The notes below the pieces were generated by a model, which saw only the letters and a list, made by a program, of their open reading frames with translations, searched no databases and was not told the DNA's origin. This document shows positions 6,586-8,672 of a stretch of 8,672 nt of DNA, one piece after another (the first letter of the stretch is position 1; every line of letters begins with the position of its first letter). The stretch is from Halobacteriales archaeon SW_10_68_16 (lineage in GTDB: Archaea > Halobacteriota > Halobacteria > Halobacteriales > Haloarculaceae), in the NCBI GenBank assembly GCA_003023485.1, contig PXSG01000035.1:1-8672 (forward strand), written 5' to 3'. The translations under genes were made by a program, and so were the position numbers.

Positions 6586-7821
6586 CTACGGGACGGCCAC
6601 CTCGACGCTGTTGGGGCCGTCGGTGACGTTCACGCGGAACTGGCCGGCGGGCTGGACCGTCCAGAGCGTGCCGTCGTCGCCGGTCCGGCCGACGACCTGC
6701 CCGTCGACCGAGACCGTGCCGTTGAGGGGTGCGTTGGTCGAGGGCTGGATGAGCGTGATCCGCATCGGACCCGAATCGGTGGTCGTCTCGACGGTCACGT
6801 TGAGCGAGTCCGTCGCGCGGACGGTCGTATCCGTCACCGGAACCCCCTCGGGATTCGTGGTCTGGATCTCGTGGAAGGGCTGGCCCGATCCCCCGGAGAG
6901 GTACGTCTGGAGCGTGCCGTGACCGTAGTTGACACGGATGAGGTAGATACCGGTGTTCCCGAACCCACGGATCTGCGGGCCGCCGATGTTGTTGTCGTAG
7001 GCCCAGGGGTACAGTTCGCCGCCCCGCTGGAGCGCGAGGATCACCTCACGCCCCTCGGCCTGTGCGAACTGGTCGGGTTGGTCGGGGGCGTAGTCGCCGG
7101 GGATGGTGGCGGTCCGGATCAGTTCGCCGTCGTCGACGGTCGCCAGCACGAGGCCGCTCCCTGCGCTGCCGGTGTAGACGACCGGCGGGTCACGCTGGCC
7201 TGCCAGTCCAGCCTCGGTGCGGTCCACCACCGGGTCCGGCAGCGTGGCGGGGGTGGTCTGGAGGTCCGTGATCCGCGTCTCCAGTGTGACGGGCACCGAC
7301 GTCCCCGAGTCGTCGACGCGTTCCGAGACGTGTTCGAGGTTGCTGCGGGCCACCTCTCCGTCGACGGAAAGGCGGGCGACCCGACGCAGGAACGTCCCGG
7401 GAGAGAGGCTTCCGTTGCTGTAGGCGGTCAGGAGTACCTCGTATCGGGTGGCGAGCCGGTCCAGGCGCGCGTCGGTACTGTCGGCCGTCTCCCGGACGAG
7501 GTCCACCTGTTCGTCTTCCGGAGTCGACTCGAACCGGGTGTCGAAGACGTTGCGCTCGTACTGGCCCTGCAGGCGCTGTGCGCTCGCGCCGGCGGCAGCC
7601 GTCACGTCGACGTCACCGCGGACGAACGACGTGCGGTCGGTCGTCTCCGGCGAGAGGTAGTTGGTCGTGTTCGGGACCGTGCTCACGGCACGGGGCTGGT
7701 CGTCGACGGCCCGCACGTCGCCGTCGTTCGTAACGGCGCCCGCGGTACCGACCGCGGCCCCGACTGCCACGAGGAGGGTGAGGGCGACAAGCGCGGACTT
7801 CCAGGGCATGTGCGTTGACAT
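6586..7821 (-). CDS. Secreted haloarchaeal protein, probably DUF7094/DUF7096 family
   Basis: A 411-residue exported protein of unknown function. MPWKSALVALTLLVAVGAAV followed by GTAGA is a signal peptide (to about residue 29). An alpha-helical region follows (about 78-170: RLQGQYERNVFDTRF, DSTDARLDRLATRYEVLLTA, NGSLSPGTFLRRVARL). The middle (about 213-325) is mixed, with IRGFGNTGIYLIRVNYGHGT and HEIQTTNPEG. The C-terminal part (about 330-411) is a beta-sandwich-like module with MRITLIQPSTNAPLNGTVSV and GRTGDDGTLWTVQP. Several N-glycosylation sequons are present (NTT 51, NGS 136, NVT 341, NGT 367, NVT 398). There is no C-terminal membrane anchor. The layout recalls haloarchaeal proteins annotated DUF7094/DUF7096, from memory. 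ATG 7819-7821 is used; a second ATG at 7809 (MPWKS) is equally compatible with the signal peptide. The pilin gene lies 48 nt downstream. Confidence 0.8.
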   Translation of the reverse strand: MSTHMPWKSALVALTLLVAVGAAVGTAGAVTNDGDVRAVDDQPRAVSTVPNTTNYLSPETTDRTSFVRGDVDVTAAAGASAQRLQGQYERNVFDTRFESTPEDEQVDLVRETADSTDARLDRLATRYEVLLTAYSNGSLSPGTFLRRVARLSVDGEVARSNLEHVSERVDDSGTSVPVTLETRITDLQTTPATLPDPVVDRTEAGLAGQRDPPVVYTGSAGSGLVLATVDDGELIRTATIPGDYAPDQPDQFAQAEGREVILALQRGGELYPWAYDNNIGGPQIRGFGNTGIYLIRVNYGHGTLQTYLSGGSGQPFHEIQTTNPEGVPVTDTTVRATDSLNVTVETTTDSGPMRITLIQPSTNAPLNGTVSVDGQVVGRTGDDGTLWTVQPAGQFRVNVTDGPNSVEVAVP

Positions 7822-7960
7822 ACTCCGCCCGGTACAAAAAGGATACCATTCTGCGAACGGACGTTCGACGCCTGAGCGCCCCCGAGACGCTTTATCCGGC
7901 GATATAACGTTTTAACCCGGGATGGAAAGGATTTTGACCGCGGCGGTAGCAGAAGGACGT
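7822..7960. promoter_or_regulatory. Divergent intergenic region with stacked AT-rich elements
   Basis: This region separates two divergent secreted-protein genes. On the plus strand three AT-rich elements follow each other: TTTATCC (7891-7897), GATATAAC (7901-7908) and TTTTAAC (7910-7916). They predict starts near 7920, 7932 and 7940. For the minus-strand gene, TTTTTGTA (7833-7840, minus orientation) lies about 27 nt from the ATG at 7809 and would favour that second start as leaderless; the evidence is weak. Confidence 0.4.
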
Positions 7961-8503
7961 ATGTCCCCGGGGTCCCGCGCCGCCCTGGTCCTCCCCCTGC
8001 TCGTCCTCCTCGGCGTCCTCGTGGCAGGGCACGCAGTGGCGACGCCCCTTGCTGCCGACGCGACACGGCCGTCGGTTGCACAGCCACAGGCGCCACAGCC
8101 GCAAGTCGACGACCCGGACGCCACCGCGCCGGTCACGATGGTCGTCGACCTCCGCGCGGGCGGGGACGCCCGGTGGCGAGTGTCGACGACGTTCAACCTC
8201 ACGAGCGACGCGGACCGGGAAGCGTTCTCGGACCTGGCCCGATCCTTCGAGGACGGCGAGGGCTCGACGCTCGGCCTGCAGGCGTTCCGCCGGGCCAGCC
8301 AGGAGACCAGCGCGGCGACAGGCCGGGAGATGGCGATCGTCGACGTCGAGCGTGACGCGACCGTCGAGAACGATACCGGCCGGTTGACTCTCGCGTTCAC
8401 GTGGACGAACTTCGCACGAGTTGACGGCGACCGCCTCCACGTCGACGACGTCTTCGAAACCCGGCCGGCGGGGGAGACGTGGCGCGAGGAATCGACGCTG
8501 TGA
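7961..8503 (+). CDS. Short secreted protein, DUF7345-like, possibly C-terminally truncated
   Basis: A 180-residue exported protein of unknown function. The N-terminus MSPGSRAALVLPLLVLLGVL plus VAGHAVA is a good signal peptide (cleavage about residue 27), then a Pro/Gln-rich spacer (VAQPQAPQPQVDDPD). The folded part (about 60-170) reads VVDLRAGGDARWRVSTTFNL, DREAFSDLARSFEDGE, TGREMAIVDVERDATVEND and LTLAFTWTNFARVDGDRLHV. This resembles the haloarchaeal DUF7345 domain, from memory. Relatives as I recall them continue after the DVFE motif with more domain, a linker, a membrane helix and sometimes a winged helix; here the protein stops 14 residues after DVFE, and no anchor is present. ATG 7961 is chosen for the signal peptide and a purine-rich AGAAGGA just upstream (7951-7957); an in-frame ATG at 7922 would add 13 residues and place a TATA element for a near-leaderless start. 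Confidence 0.72.
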   Translation: MSPGSRAALVLPLLVLLGVLVAGHAVATPLAADATRPSVAQPQAPQPQVDDPDATAPVTMVVDLRAGGDARWRVSTTFNLTSDADREAFSDLARSFEDGEGSTLGLQAFRRASQETSAATGREMAIVDVERDATVENDTGRLTLAFTWTNFARVDGDRLHVDDVFETRPAGETWREESTL

Positions 8504-8548
8504 CGGCTGCTCCGGGAATCCGGCGCTGGTGCCGGCGTCCGTGCCGGG

Positions 8549-8559
8549 AAAGAGTTTTG
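8549..8559 (+). promoter_or_regulatory. Probable BRE/TATA element of the glycosyltransferase gene
   Basis: GGAAAGAGTTTTGCC (8547-8561) has a purine-rich BRE-like part followed by a T-rich box whose centre is about 27-28 nt before the ATG at 8585. It would give a leaderless transcript, as for the pilin gene. The box is degenerate, so confidence is low. Confidence 0.4.
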
Positions 8560-8584
8560 CCGCCATGCCATCGACGTAGCGGTG

Positions 8585-8672
8585 ATGGCCGAGGGTGACG
8601 CCGCGACGGAACGCGACGACACGGCGAATGACAGCGACGTATGCGTCCTCGTTCCCACGCTCGACGAGGCCG
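8585..8672 (+). CDS. Family 2 glycosyltransferase, N-terminal fragment (runs off right edge)
   Basis: Only 29 codons are visible: a charged leader (MAEGDAATERDDTANDSD) followed by VCVLVPTLDEA. The last part is the first beta-strand and nucleotide-sugar contact of GT-A fold, family 2 glycosyltransferases (V-x-V-L-x-P-T-x-[ND]-E). In haloarchaea this exact start is typical of AglJ-type enzymes that load the first sugar onto dolichol phosphate for S-layer N-glycosylation, and also of dolichol-phosphate mannosyltransferase-like proteins. The catalytic DxD region is beyond the edge, so I give no gene symbol. The ATG at 8585-8587 is used because a BRE/TATA-like element is correctly spaced; an adjacent GTG (8582-8584) is also in frame. 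A short ATG frame at 8565 ends after four codons. Confidence 0.65.
   Translation, partial: MAEGDAATERDDTANDSDVCVLVPTLDEA

Noticed and set aside
6871..7818. 315-codon plus-strand frame opposite the 411-residue secreted protein
   Set aside because: The minus-strand reading has a signal peptide, glycosylation sequons and family-like motifs; the plus-strand frame has none.
7892..8658. Two long minus-strand frames (224 and 248 codons) opposite the DUF7345-like gene
   Set aside because: They are arginine- or serine-rich shadow translations and run through the promoter region and into the glycosyltransferase start.

Overview
The window is chromosomal DNA from a halophilic archaeon (class Halobacteria). 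The evidence is the high GC content, strongly acidic proteins, the gene order of an archaeal A-type ATP synthase operon, a class III (PibD-type) pilin signal, TATA elements about 27 nt ahead of start codons (leaderless genes), and a glycosyltransferase start of the S-layer glycosylation type. No genus can be assigned. I see no rRNA, tRNA, CRISPR, IS element or integrase.

Left half (1-5337, all minus strand): the first part of the A1Ao ATP synthase operon, in transcription order atpH, atpI, atpK, atpE, atpC, atpF, atpA, with atpA running off the left edge. Most genes are packed tightly: there are ATGA stop/start overlaps at atpE/atpC, atpC/atpF and atpF/atpA, and a 14-nt overlap at atpH/atpI. 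The exception is a 153-nt gap between atpI and atpK, which carries a likely internal promoter. Two genes are broken as read. atpC has lost about 55 nt near its 5' end (18 codons plus one base), which shifts the frame. atpI has a one-base (-1) frameshift in a C-run in the linker between its cytoplasmic and membrane halves. Everything else in both genes looks intact, so either these are sequence or assembly errors or this copy of the operon is newly inactivated. Raw reads would decide.

Middle (5338-6092): a short divergent promoter region separates atpH from a SAM-dependent methyltransferase on the plus strand. This gene meets a type IV pilin-like gene tail to tail, with a stem-loop at the convergence point.

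Right third (6079-8672): a cell-surface neighbourhood. It holds a leaderless pilin-like gene and a large secreted protein of a haloarchaea-specific family (both minus strand), a divergent short secreted protein that looks C-terminally truncated (plus), and the first 29 codons of a family 2 glycosyltransferase (plus).

Functionally, the left side is energy conservation: proton flux through subunits I and K drives ATP synthesis by A/B, with E/H as peripheral stalks and C/F as central stalk. The methyltransferase may modify respiratory menaquinone. The right side concerns the cell envelope. I did not find a convincing undescribed system. The most noteworthy observations are the two lesions in the ATP synthase operon, the internal atpK promoter, and the inverted repeat over the operon's main promoter.
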